Assembly: GCA_021129835.1 (NCBI GenBank)
Contig: JAJOKM010000032.1
Location: 1-7,386, forward strand
Source: Thermodesulfovibrionales bacterium
GTDB taxonomy: Bacteria; Nitrospirota; Thermodesulfovibrionia; Thermodesulfovibrionales; Dissulfurispiraceae
DNA length: 7,386 nt
Direction: 5' to 3'
Part shown: one piece after another, positions 1 through 5,099 of the stretch
How the letters are laid out: each line of letters opens with the position of its first letter
Numbering within the stretch: the first letter of the stretch is position 1
Notes under the pieces: generated by a model
What the model was told of the DNA's origin: nothing
What the model saw: only the letters and a program-made list of their open reading frames with translations
The model's database searches: none
Made by a program: the position numbers and the translations under genes

Positions 1-67
1 CTCTTGATATTTTATCGCTTTGCCTGCTTTTTGGACACTTACCGAGAATTGCTGTAATTAGGGAGTT

Positions 68-86
68 TGAGGGGCAGAGCCCCTCA
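68..86. repeat. Small perfect inverted repeat (8-bp stem, 3-nt loop)
   Basis: TGAGGGGC and GCCCCTCA flank a 3-base AGA spacer, giving a strong GC-rich hairpin just upstream of the tRNA-Leu promoter element. No T-tract follows on the + strand, so a rho-independent terminator reading rightward is not well supported. It may be the end of an upstream transcript or a copy of a dispersed palindrome. Confidence 0.5.
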
Positions 87-92
87 CGGTTA

Positions 93-101
93 TGGTATAA
101 T
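93..101 (+). promoter_or_regulatory. Extended -10 promoter element upstream of tRNA-Leu
   Basis: TGG followed by TATAAT gives a perfect -10 hexamer with the TGn extension. No recognisable -35 lies 16-18 bp upstream; this is tolerable for extended -10 promoters but lowers confidence. Transcription would begin near 108, about 54 nt before the mature tRNA-Leu 5' end. A second TATAAT at 263-268, between the two tRNAs, has neither a TGn nor a -35. Confidence 0.4.
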
Positions 102-106
102 AAGTA

Positions 107-127
107 TGCTGGTTTTTTGAACCAGCA
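107..127 (+). repeat. Hairpin in the tRNA leader
   Basis: TGCTGGTT and AACCAGCA form an 8-bp stem around a TTTTG loop. The stem starts almost at the transcription start predicted from the extended -10 element, so it would sit at the 5' end of the tRNA precursor. Its role is unknown; 5'-end stabilisation of the precursor is one possibility. No T-run follows the 3' arm, so it is not a canonical terminator. Confidence 0.45.
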
Positions 128-161
128 AGTTAAGTGGGTTATTGAATTACCGACACCGGAT

Positions 162-243
162 GCGAGAGTGGCGGAACTGGCAGACGCACCAGACTTAGGA
201 TCTGGCGGGACAACCCGTGGGGGTTCAACTCCCCCTTCTCGCA
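162..243 (+). tRNA. tRNA-Leu (anticodon UAG)
   Basis: A complete cloverleaf can be drawn. The acceptor stem pairs GCGAGAG (162-168) with TTCTCGC (236-242), and the discriminator A is at 243. The anticodon stem CCAGA/TCTGG encloses loop CTTAGGA with anticodon TAG at 196-198, reading CUA and other CUN codons. The long variable arm CGGG-ACAA-CCCG marks a class II tRNA, as expected for leucine. The T stem GGGGG/CCCCC (219-223, 231-235) encloses TTCAACT. The 3' CCA is not encoded (TTT follows the discriminator), so a CCA-adding enzyme is needed, unlike the neighbouring tRNA-Ser. Confidence 0.97.
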
Positions 244-374
244 TTTATGGGTTATCATAAGGTATAATTATGCAAGCCTCCGATGGTTACCGTTAGTTAC
301 TGGTTTTTTCTCATTTCATATGAATTTGTACACTCAAGGATAGAAAGAACCTAATTGCTTTTCTCTATGAGTAT

Positions 375-465
375 GGAGGGGTGGCCGAGCGGTTTAAGGC
401 GACGGTCTTGAAAATCGTTGTAGGGTTACACTCTACCGTGAGTTCGAATCTCACCCCCTCCGCCA
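375..465 (+). tRNA. tRNA-Ser (anticodon UGA)
   Basis: The acceptor stem pairs GGAGGGG (375-381) with CCCCTCC (455-461), followed by discriminator G and an encoded CCA (463-465). Anticodon stem ACGGT/ATCGT (402-406, 414-418) encloses CTTGAAA, with anticodon TGA at 409-411, reading UCA and other UCN codons. A six-pair variable arm (420-425 with 431-436) is typical of class II serine tRNAs. T arm GTGAG-TTCGAAT-CTCAC is at 438-454. It lies 131 bp after tRNA-Leu; the spacer has no gene. No clear terminator follows. Confidence 0.97.
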
Positions 466-565
466 GTTCTATTGCCTCTCTTCTATAAACTCACGGACGA
501 TATTTAGGGCTCTTTCCCATTTCAAGTGGGTAAGCATACTATCTTCTTACTCATCACAGGCAGTT

Positions 566-946
566 TCATGCTATGTAGACTTTCCCCTTCTTCCTATAGT
601 CCTCTACTGCCTTTCTCAATGCATTAGCACCAAGGTTGGAGCAGTGCATCTTTTGAGGGGGGAGTCCTCCTAGTTCTTGTACTACGTCTTCTTTTGATAT
701 TTTTAAGGCATCCGCGGGAGTCTTGCCTTTAACCATTTCAGTAATCATACTGCTTACAGCAATGGCGGCCCCACACCCAAATGTCTTAAATTTTGCATCC
801 ACAATTTTATCATTTTCGACCTGTATAGAAATTTGCATGACATCTCCACAGGCTAGATTGCCCTCAATGCCAATACCGTCAGCACCAAGGATCTCGCCAA
901 CATTTCTGGGATTCATAAAGTGATCATTTACCTTTTCAGAATACAT
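566..946 (-). CDS. iscU: Fe-S cluster assembly scaffold IscU/NifU-like
   Basis: A 126-residue protein of normal IscU length. IscU is the scaffold on which [2Fe-2S] clusters are built from iron and sulfur passed on by the IscS partner, then handed to apo-proteins. The three cluster-ligand cysteines of the family are visible: C33 in the ACGD motif with the conserved Asp at 35, C58 in TFGCGAA, and C102 in MHCSNLG next to H101. The segment SSMITEMVKGKT is the usual helix after the second cysteine. LPPQK (95-99) corresponds to the LPPVK chaperone (HscA) recognition loop, with Val changed to Gln; no hscA, hscB or ferredoxin gene is in the window. It starts 9 bp after the iscS-like stop codon. GGAGG lies 13 nt before ATG, with a closer AGG 5 nt before it. 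It is probably the last gene of the rrf2-tusA-iscS-iscU operon; no strong terminator is seen after it. Confidence 0.93.
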   Translation of the reverse strand: MYSEKVNDHFMNPRNVGEILGADGIGIEGNLACGDVMQISIQVENDKIVDAKFKTFGCGAAIAVSSMITEMVKGKTPADALKISKEDVVQELGGLPPQKMHCSNLGANALRKAVEDYRKKGKVYIA

Positions 947-955
947 TTTAACCTA

Positions 956-2146
956 TTAACCTCCAGTATAGCATTTACTGCCTCCTTCTTTTTTTTTCAT
1001 AAACGGGGACATTTCCCGCAACCTATTAATTATCCGTGGAAACTCTTCAAGGAAATAATCCACTTCTTCCTCCGTGTTGCTCATCCCAAGACTGAACACA
1101 ATTGACCCCTGCGCAAGGGCCGTCGGAATTCCAATTGATAGCAATACCGGTGAAGATTTAAGAGCCTTTGAGGTACAGGCAGAGCCGCTTGCTGAATATA
1201 TGCCTTTCATTGACAGCATCAACAGCATCGCCTCTCCCTCAATAAACTCGACCACAAAGCTTGCATGGTGAGGTAGTCTGTTGCCATGATGCCCTGTAAG
1301 ATGCACATTGGGTATTTTAAGCACACCTTCGATTATTTTATCTCGTAGCTTTTTGCAGTGTTCAATTCTCCTGCTCATTCCACTTTTTGCAATCTCAGCA
1401 GCCTTGCCCATTCCAACGATAGCAGGAACATTCTCGGTGCCTGCCCTTCTGCCACCCTCTTGGATGCCACCACAAATAAGAGGAACTATCCTTACGCCCC
1501 TCTTTACATACAGGGCACCTGCTCCTTTTGGGCCATAAAACTGATGTGCAGCCATGCTTAAGAGGTCAACACCTAAGTCCTTCACATCGATTGGGATATT
1601 CCCTGTTGTTGCCACTGCATCCGTGTGCATTGTTATATTTCTTTCCTGTGCTACGATGGCTATCTCTTTTATAGGCTCGATTGTGCCGATTTCACTGCTT
1701 GCATGGATTATAGAAATGACAATGGTCTCTTTTGTAATAGAATCTTTGACCGCCTCTGGATCAACAAATCCGTATTTATCTACTGGCAGATATGTAACCA
1801 CAAAACCGCTCTTTTCGAGGAACCTTGCAGAGCTTAGTATGGAATGGTGCTCAACCCTTGATACAATCACATGGTTGCCCTGGTTTTGTTTCGCGATGGC
1901 CATCCCCTTGAGGGCAAAACTGTTAGCCTCGGCACCGCTTGAAGTAAATATTATTGTGGATGGCCTTGCATTTATCATCGATGCAACCTGTTCTCTTGCT
2001 TCTTCTATAGCCTTCTTTGCTCTCTGTCCAGGTTCATAGATACTCAATGGATTCCCGAACTCTTCTTTAAAATACGGCATCATTGTATTAAGCACTTCCG
2101 GGTGTAATGGATTGGTTGCAACATAGTCAAAATAACATTTTCTCAT
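956..2146 (-). CDS. iscS: IscS/NifS-like cysteine desulfurase homologue lacking the PLP lysine
   Basis: A 396-residue fold-type I aminotransferase-like protein of the NifS/IscS family. The start at ATG 2146 is chosen because AGGAG lies 5 nt upstream and the family N-terminus (CYFDYVATNPLHPEVL) begins there; the ORF stays open to 2281 only by reading through a palindromic repeat. Family landmarks: TSSGAEAN (68-75), VEHHSIL with H100, HTDAV with D176, FYGPKGAGALYV (203-214), GRRAGTEN (232-239), and the persulfide cysteine C324 in SGSACTS. The lysine that should carry PLP (E. coli IscS K206) is Gln202 (codon CAG, 1541-1543). Cofactor or substrate contacts are also changed: Q183 to A179, N155 to S151, R356 to V350. 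Cysteine desulfuration by the normal mechanism therefore looks unlikely; a sulfur-carrier or IscU-partner role is inferred. From memory, Archaeoglobus fulgidus IscS also lacks this lysine. The C-terminal tail after MSPF contains an A9 run and is uncertain. Confidence 0.9.
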   Translation of the reverse strand: MRKCYFDYVATNPLHPEVLNTMMPYFKEEFGNPLSIYEPGQRAKKAIEEAREQVASMINARPSTIIFTSSGAEANSFALKGMAIAKQNQGNHVIVSRVEHHSILSSARFLEKSGFVVTYLPVDKYGFVDPEAVKDSITKETIVISIIHASSEIGTIEPIKEIAIVAQERNITMHTDAVATTGNIPIDVKDLGVDLLSMAAHQFYGPKGAGALYVKRGVRIVPLICGGIQEGGRRAGTENVPAIVGMGKAAEIAKSGMSRRIEHCKKLRDKIIEGVLKIPNVHLTGHHGNRLPHHASFVVEFIEGEAMLLMLSMKGIYSASGSACTSKALKSSPVLLSIGIPTALAQGSIVFSLGMSNTEEEVDYFLEEFPRIINRLREMSPFMKKKEGGSKCYTGG

Positions 2147-2151
2147 GCCAT

Positions 2152-2156
2152 CTCCT
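2152..2156 (-). promoter_or_regulatory. Ribosome-binding site deciding the iscS start
   Basis: AGGAG on the minus strand sits 5 nt before the ATG at 2146-2144. It supports this start over the in-frame ATG at 2170 and the upstream codons to 2281, which translate the palindromic repeat. Confidence 0.75.
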
Positions 2157-2170
2157 GGTATAATATTCAT

Positions 2171-2294
2171 GTAACTGCTCAGGTTTAAGGTTCCAGGTTC
2201 AACGTTCACGGTTACCGGTTTACAGTTCACAGTGGAGGACAATAACTGGTAACCGTAAACCGTGAGCTGCGAACCTGACAACTTGAGTAGTTAC
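2171..2294. repeat. Imperfect palindromic intergenic element inside the isc operon
   Basis: The element is a roughly 124-bp inverted repeat. Its ends are GTAACTGCTCAGGTT (2171-2185) and AACTTGAGTAGTTAC (2280-2294), which match as reverse complements at 13 of 15 bases. An inner pair, CGGTTACCGGTT (2209-2220) and AACTGGTAACCG (2244-2255), matches at 11 of 12. The arms are built of degenerate GGTT-containing units spaced about 7-10 bases apart. The right end overlaps the stop codon of the tusA-like gene, and the left end stops just before the iscS ribosome-binding site. It encodes nothing plausible, although iscS's frame is open through it. In mRNA it would form a long hairpin between tusA and iscS that could affect mRNA processing or relative expression. 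A weaker copy of the same motif style, GGTTACCGTTAGTTACTGG, lies near 285-303. Confidence 0.75.
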
Positions 2295-2536
2295 GTTTTC
2301 CTTACATAAAACTCGTAAAAATTCTCAGTCTCTTTCATGCCAATAAACTCATTCCCTGTTCTTTCGCACCATTGCGGTATATCTTCAAGTGCACCATCAT
2401 AGTCTGTCAAAATATTGAGCACCTGTCCATTTTCAAGCCCCTTAACCATCTCATCCAGCTTGAGGATGTGCATGGGACACATCATATAAACTATGTCAGC
2501 AGTTACATCTGCCTTTATGTCATCAACAAATTTCAT
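2291..2536 (-). CDS. TusA/SirA-family sulfur carrier protein
   Basis: An 81-residue protein of the TusA (SirA/YeeD) fold. Family members carry a persulfide on the cysteine of a CPxP motif and relay sulfur between donors and acceptors. Here the motif is CPMH (C20, P21, then Met-His), so the first Cys-Pro is kept and the second Pro is His. The region ILKLDEMVKGLENGQVLNILTDYDGALEDIPQWCERTGNEFI follows the family pattern: helix, central strand, then an acidic DIP-x-WC segment with a second cysteine (C57). The ATG at 2536 is chosen; a TTG at 2551 would add five residues but lacks a ribosome-binding site. Its stop codon lies in the end of the palindromic element. Position between the Fe-S regulator and the IscS-like gene suggests it passes sulfur to or from that pair; this is inferred from context only. 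Confidence 0.82.
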   Translation of the reverse strand: MKFVDDIKADVTADIVYMMCPMHILKLDEMVKGLENGQVLNILTDYDGALEDIPQWCERTGNEFIGMKETENFYEFYVRKT

Positions 2537-2558
2537 CTTTTCAATCCACAAGATGGGT

Positions 2559-3020
2559 TCAGATCTTAAAATTCTCTATGCTACTGACTATTTGGCTGCC
2601 TCGATGCTCATGCACTTCGATTGCTAACAGGTCTTTAAGAGTTATTGTCTTTAAAAACAGCTCGATCTTTTCACCTAATGCCTTCCATAATAAATGGGTA
2701 ATACATCTGTCAATCCTGACACAATCCCCGTCGGGCTCAAGGCACGATGTTAATGCAACAGGGCCTTCCAACTCATCTAAAATCGAGGCAATACTTATTT
2801 CTTCAGGGCTTTTATCCAAGATATAGCCACCACCAGGGCCCTTTCTGCTGACAATTAATCCTGTCTTTCTAAGTTTGTTAAGTATCTGTTCAAGATAAGC
2901 AGCAGAAACATCTTGCCTCTCAGAAATTTCTTTAATGGTTACAGGCCCCGCCGGATAACCCTTTGCTATCTCATACATAGCCCTGACACCATATTGGCCC
3001 TTTGTTGATAGCCTCAGCAT
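2559..3020 (-). CDS. iscR: Rrf2-family transcriptional regulator, IscR-like
   Basis: A 153-residue Rrf2 protein. The N-terminus LRLSTKGQYGVRAMYEIA and the winged-helix segment TIKEISERQDVSAAYLEQILNKLRKTGLIVSRKGPGGGY (residues 28-66) are diagnostic of the family. The linker carries C93, C100, C106 and H109, matching the Cys3His arrangement that binds a [2Fe-2S] cluster in IscR (spacing C-x6-C-x5-C-x2-H; E. coli has C-x5-C-x5-C-x2-H). It is therefore probably an Fe-S-sensing repressor of its own operon, consistent with the IscR-type operator at its promoter. Start ATG 3020 gives the usual family N-terminus, but no Shine-Dalgarno sequence precedes it, and the predicted -10 is so close that the mRNA may be leaderless. 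The stop is 22 bp before the tusA-like ATG. Another Rrf2 subgroup such as CymR cannot be excluded, but the ligand pattern favours IscR. Confidence 0.9.
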   Translation of the reverse strand: MLRLSTKGQYGVRAMYEIAKGYPAGPVTIKEISERQDVSAAYLEQILNKLRKTGLIVSRKGPGGGYILDKSPEEISIASILDELEGPVALTSCLEPDGDCVRIDRCITHLLWKALGEKIELFLKTITLKDLLAIEVHEHRGSQIVSSIENFKI

Positions 3021-3025
3021 ACCAT

Positions 3026-3055
3026 ATGTTATTAAAACCTTACTATTTTTGTCAA
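3026..3055 (-). promoter_or_regulatory. Promoter of the rrf2-tusA-iscS-iscU operon
   Basis: A perfect -35 TTGACA (3050-3055, minus strand) is followed after 18 bp by TAACAT (3026-3031), or after 17 bp by ATAACA, as a modest -10. Transcription would start about 6-8 bp further on, at or within a few bases of the ATG at 3020. That would give a leaderless or nearly leaderless rrf2 message, in keeping with the missing Shine-Dalgarno sequence. Confidence 0.6.
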
Positions 3056-3059
3056 GTAT
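3035..3059 (-). promoter_or_regulatory. IscR type 1-like operator
   Basis: Read on the minus strand, this 25-bp site begins ATACTTGAC, has an A/T centre, then AGTAAGGTTT. Against the E. coli IscR type 1 consensus as I recall it (ATASYYGAC ... AGTCRRSTAT), it differs at only about three positions: one central base, the C after AGT, and the penultimate A. It covers the -35 hexamer and most of the spacer, so binding would block RNA polymerase. This supports autorepression by the adjacent Cys3His Rrf2 protein. Confidence 0.65.
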
Positions 3060-3085
3060 TAATTGTGCCCCAGGAAATAGAAAAG

Positions 3086-3114
3086 TTGCTAAATAAAAAT
3101 ATTCCTGCTATATT
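3086..3114 (+). promoter_or_regulatory. Promoter for gpsA
   Basis: TTGCTA (3086-3091, 4 of 6 to consensus) and TATATT (3109-3114, 5 of 6) are separated by 17 bp, and TGC just before the -10 gives the extended -10 form. Transcription would begin near 3121, leaving a leader of about 175 nt before gpsA that contains the GC-rich palindromes. It points away from the isc operon promoter in the same spacer. Confidence 0.6.
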
Positions 3115-3137
3115 TCTTTAAGAGTAATAGTTCAGTG

Positions 3138-3216
3138 ACCCCCTCTCGCCAGGGGAGTGGGAATGCTTATTGATAATATTCCTTAATTCCCTCCCCCTTG
3201 ACAGGAGGGTGGGGGT
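3138..3216. repeat. REP-like GC-rich double palindrome in the gpsA leader
   Basis: Two GC-rich units lie in inverted orientation around an AT-rich centre. The left unit (3138-3164) runs from ACCCCC to GGGAAT; the right unit (3186-3216) runs from ATTCCC to GGGGGT. The right unit also folds by itself: CCCTCC (3189-3194) pairs with GGAGGG (3204-3209), and CCCCC/GGGGG is an alternative. The arrangement resembles paired REP sequences found between bacterial genes. It falls inside the predicted gpsA leader and would make a strong RNA structure about 80 nt before the start codon. No T-tract follows, so it is not an intrinsic terminator. Confidence 0.65.
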
Positions 3217-3295
3217 AAACCATTACGAAATTACCCATTTAATATGAGAAAGGGCCAATTGCGGCGCCAGAGCACGCTATATAAGAGGTTATATT

Positions 3296-4300
3296 ATGAG
3301 TTATATATCAGTCATAGGTGCTGGAAGCTGGGGAACTACCTTGGCATCCCTCCTATCGGAAAAAGGTTACGATGTTACACTTTGGGCATATGAGGAGGAA
3401 TTGGCTCAGCAGATCAACAAAAAACTGACAAACGACATTTATCTGCCAGGCACTCTCCTGCCAGCAAGTCTAATGGCCACGCACAGACTCGATGAAGCGG
3501 TAGTCAAGGCGCGCTATATAATATGTGTCGTCCCGACCCAGCATATAAGGTCTATATTTGGTCAGATTAAATCGTTTATCAGGAGTGAGTCCATAATAAT
3601 AAGCACCTCCAAAGGCATAGAGATTAACACGTTGTTAACGCCGTCAGCGATATTAAAAGAGATTATTGATAATCCTGTTGCCGTTTTGTCAGGGCCGAGT
3701 TTCGCAAAGGAGGTCATTGCGAAACTGCCAACGGCAGTAACCATTGCAACAGCAGATAAAAAGTTAGGGTTGCTCCTTCAAGAGGTATTTAATACAGATT
3801 ATTTCAGGGTTTACACCCATGATGATATAATCGGTGTCGAAATAGGCGGTGCATTGAAAAATGTAATAGCCATTGCAGCAGGTATATGCGACGGATTTGG
3901 CTTCGGACATAATGCAAGGGCGGCACTTGTAGCAAGAGGGCTTTTTGAGATAACAAGATTGGGCATCAGTATGAATGCAAAAGAGATCACATTTTCCGGA
4001 CTAAGCGGTCTTGGTGACCTTATACTGACCTGCACTGCTACTCTGTCAAGAAATTATACAACCGGTTATAAACTCGGAGAGGGTATAAGGTTAACGGATA
4101 TTATCAGCCAAACAAGATATATTGCCGAGGGCGTGGATACGACACAATCTGCGTATGAGCTTTCAAAGAAATATGATGTAAATATGCCCATAACAGAGCA
4201 GGTTTATTTCGTCCTGTATAAAGACAAGCCTCCAATCGAGGCAGCCAGAAATCTAATGGATCGCGTCCTTAAATCAGAATTCTACGGATACAGCCGATAA
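3296..4300 (+). CDS. gpsA: Glycerol-3-phosphate dehydrogenase [NAD(P)+]
   Basis: A 334-residue cytosolic enzyme that reduces dihydroxyacetone phosphate to sn-glycerol-3-phosphate, the precursor of membrane phospholipids. The Rossmann nucleotide-binding loop GAGSWGT is at residues 8-14, and the TSKGIE segment is at 104-109. LSGPSFAKEV (131-140) and GGALKNVIAIAAGICDG (184-200, with the conserved catalytic Lys at 189) mark the substrate-binding half. GHNARAAL (204-211), SGLSGLGDLILTC (234-246) and SRN (251-253) follow as in the family. Length is normal. ATG 3296 is preceded by AGAGGT about 8 nt upstream. It has its own promoter in the divergent spacer shared with the isc operon. Its last 19 bp overlap the 3' end of rlmB on the other strand, and no terminator separates the two. 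Confidence 0.97.
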   Translation: MSYISVIGAGSWGTTLASLLSEKGYDVTLWAYEEELAQQINKKLTNDIYLPGTLLPASLMATHRLDEAVVKARYIICVVPTQHIRSIFGQIKSFIRSESIIISTSKGIEINTLLTPSAILKEIIDNPVAVLSGPSFAKEVIAKLPTAVTIATADKKLGLLLQEVFNTDYFRVYTHDDIIGVEIGGALKNVIAIAAGICDGFGFGHNARAALVARGLFEITRLGISMNAKEITFSGLSGLGDLILTCTATLSRNYTTGYKLGEGIRLTDIISQTRYIAEGVDTTQSAYELSKKYDVNMPITEQVYFVLYKDKPPIEAARNLMDRVLKSEFYGYSR

Positions 4301-5024
4301 GTTCTCTGCCTCATAACTTCATAAGATAAAATCCCTGCAGCAACGGATACATTAAGGGAATTTATCTCCCCTTTCATTGGTAAAGTCACCAGAAGATCAC
4401 ACATATCTTTCACAGTGCGCCTCAAACCCCGTCCTTCTGAGCCTATCACAAGGGCAAGAGGCCTGTTCATATCGACATTCCACAATCTCATTTCTGAGCC
4501 AACCTCTGCTCCAACTATCAAAATACCACTTTCCTTCATCTTGCCTATAGAATGCTTTATATTTATAACCTCAACAAGGTTAACATGCTCCACCGCACCT
4601 GCCGATGCCTTTACCACAACAGGTGTAATACCCGCTGACCTTCGAGATTGAAATACAACCCCGTGTATCCCGGTTGCATCAGCAACCCTTAATATCGCAC
4701 CAAAGTTCCTCGGATCCTCTATGCAATCAAGAATAAGAAAAATGGCATGTCGTCACCACATCCCGGTATATCCAATAAATCTTCCATCTTAACTAACTTT
4801 TTTCTTGTAACATTGGCCGCAATGCCCTGGTGTCCTTTCTGGAATCTGGTGTCAAAAAAGTCCCTTTCTACGAATCTTATCTGAATACTCCTATGTCCTA
4901 CTATCTCGACAATCTCTTTGAGATGTCTGTTTTTCTGTTTGTGAATATAAATGGTCTTTATTTGCCGCCCTGCCTTTATTGCTTCTGATACAGGATTAGC
5001 ACCAAAAATCCAGTCTTGCTGCAT
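4282..5024 (-). pseudogene. rlmB: 23S rRNA (guanosine-2'-O)-methyltransferase RlmB, split by a one-base frameshift
   Basis: The SpoU/TrmH-family enzyme that 2'-O-methylates a G in the 23S rRNA peptidyl-transferase region (G2251 in E. coli), in two frames. The N-terminal part from ATG 5024 (WIFGANPVSEAIKAG ... FQKGHQGIAANV) is the L30e-like substrate domain and ends at a stop at 4719. The catalytic SPOUT part continues in the -1 frame: LILDCIEDPRNFGAILRVADATG, then LVIGSEGRGLRR and the cofactor-knot motif SLNVSVAAGI near the end. One extra base in the A5 run (plus strand 4738-4742) would restore a single protein of about 248 residues, the usual RlmB length. A real inactivating deletion, a sequencing error or translational slippage are all possible; TTTTTC is not a canonical slippery heptamer. 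AGGGAGGT precedes the start. It lies 75 bp downstream of cysS and is probably cotranscribed with it. Confidence 0.88.
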
Positions 5025-5099
5025 TTTACCTCCCTGATTTCCCGAAGATGAGAAGGCGTGATGTCAAAAAGATGCGAAACAAGAAGTATCGGACTAATG

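Noticed and set aside
3..260. Long open + strand frame running through the tRNA-Leu gene
   Set aside because: It has no start codon in the window, and its later half is the familiar false peptide from translating a tRNA-Leu (VAELADAPDLGSG...). The tRNA explains the sequence.
469..565. Terminator after iscU
   Set aside because: Only a four-base CCCA/TGGG pair is present, with no T-tract on the minus strand.
956..961. C-terminal Gly-Gly on the IscS-like protein, as in ubiquitin-like sulfur carriers
   Set aside because: The two glycines are encoded by GGA GGT, which also forms the GGAGG ribosome-binding site for iscU; there is no sulfur-carrier fold in this tail.
1554..2039. 161-codon + strand ORF opposite iscS, and other long antisense frames opposite cysS
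   Set aside because: They are shadow frames of strongly conserved genes, with no family motifs or ribosome-binding sites of their own.
2156..2164. TGGTATAAT extended -10 on the + strand near the iscS start
   Set aside because: No -35 and no gene downstream on that strand; it would only transcribe the palindromic repeat antisense. Probably a coincidence of AT-rich codons and the start region.
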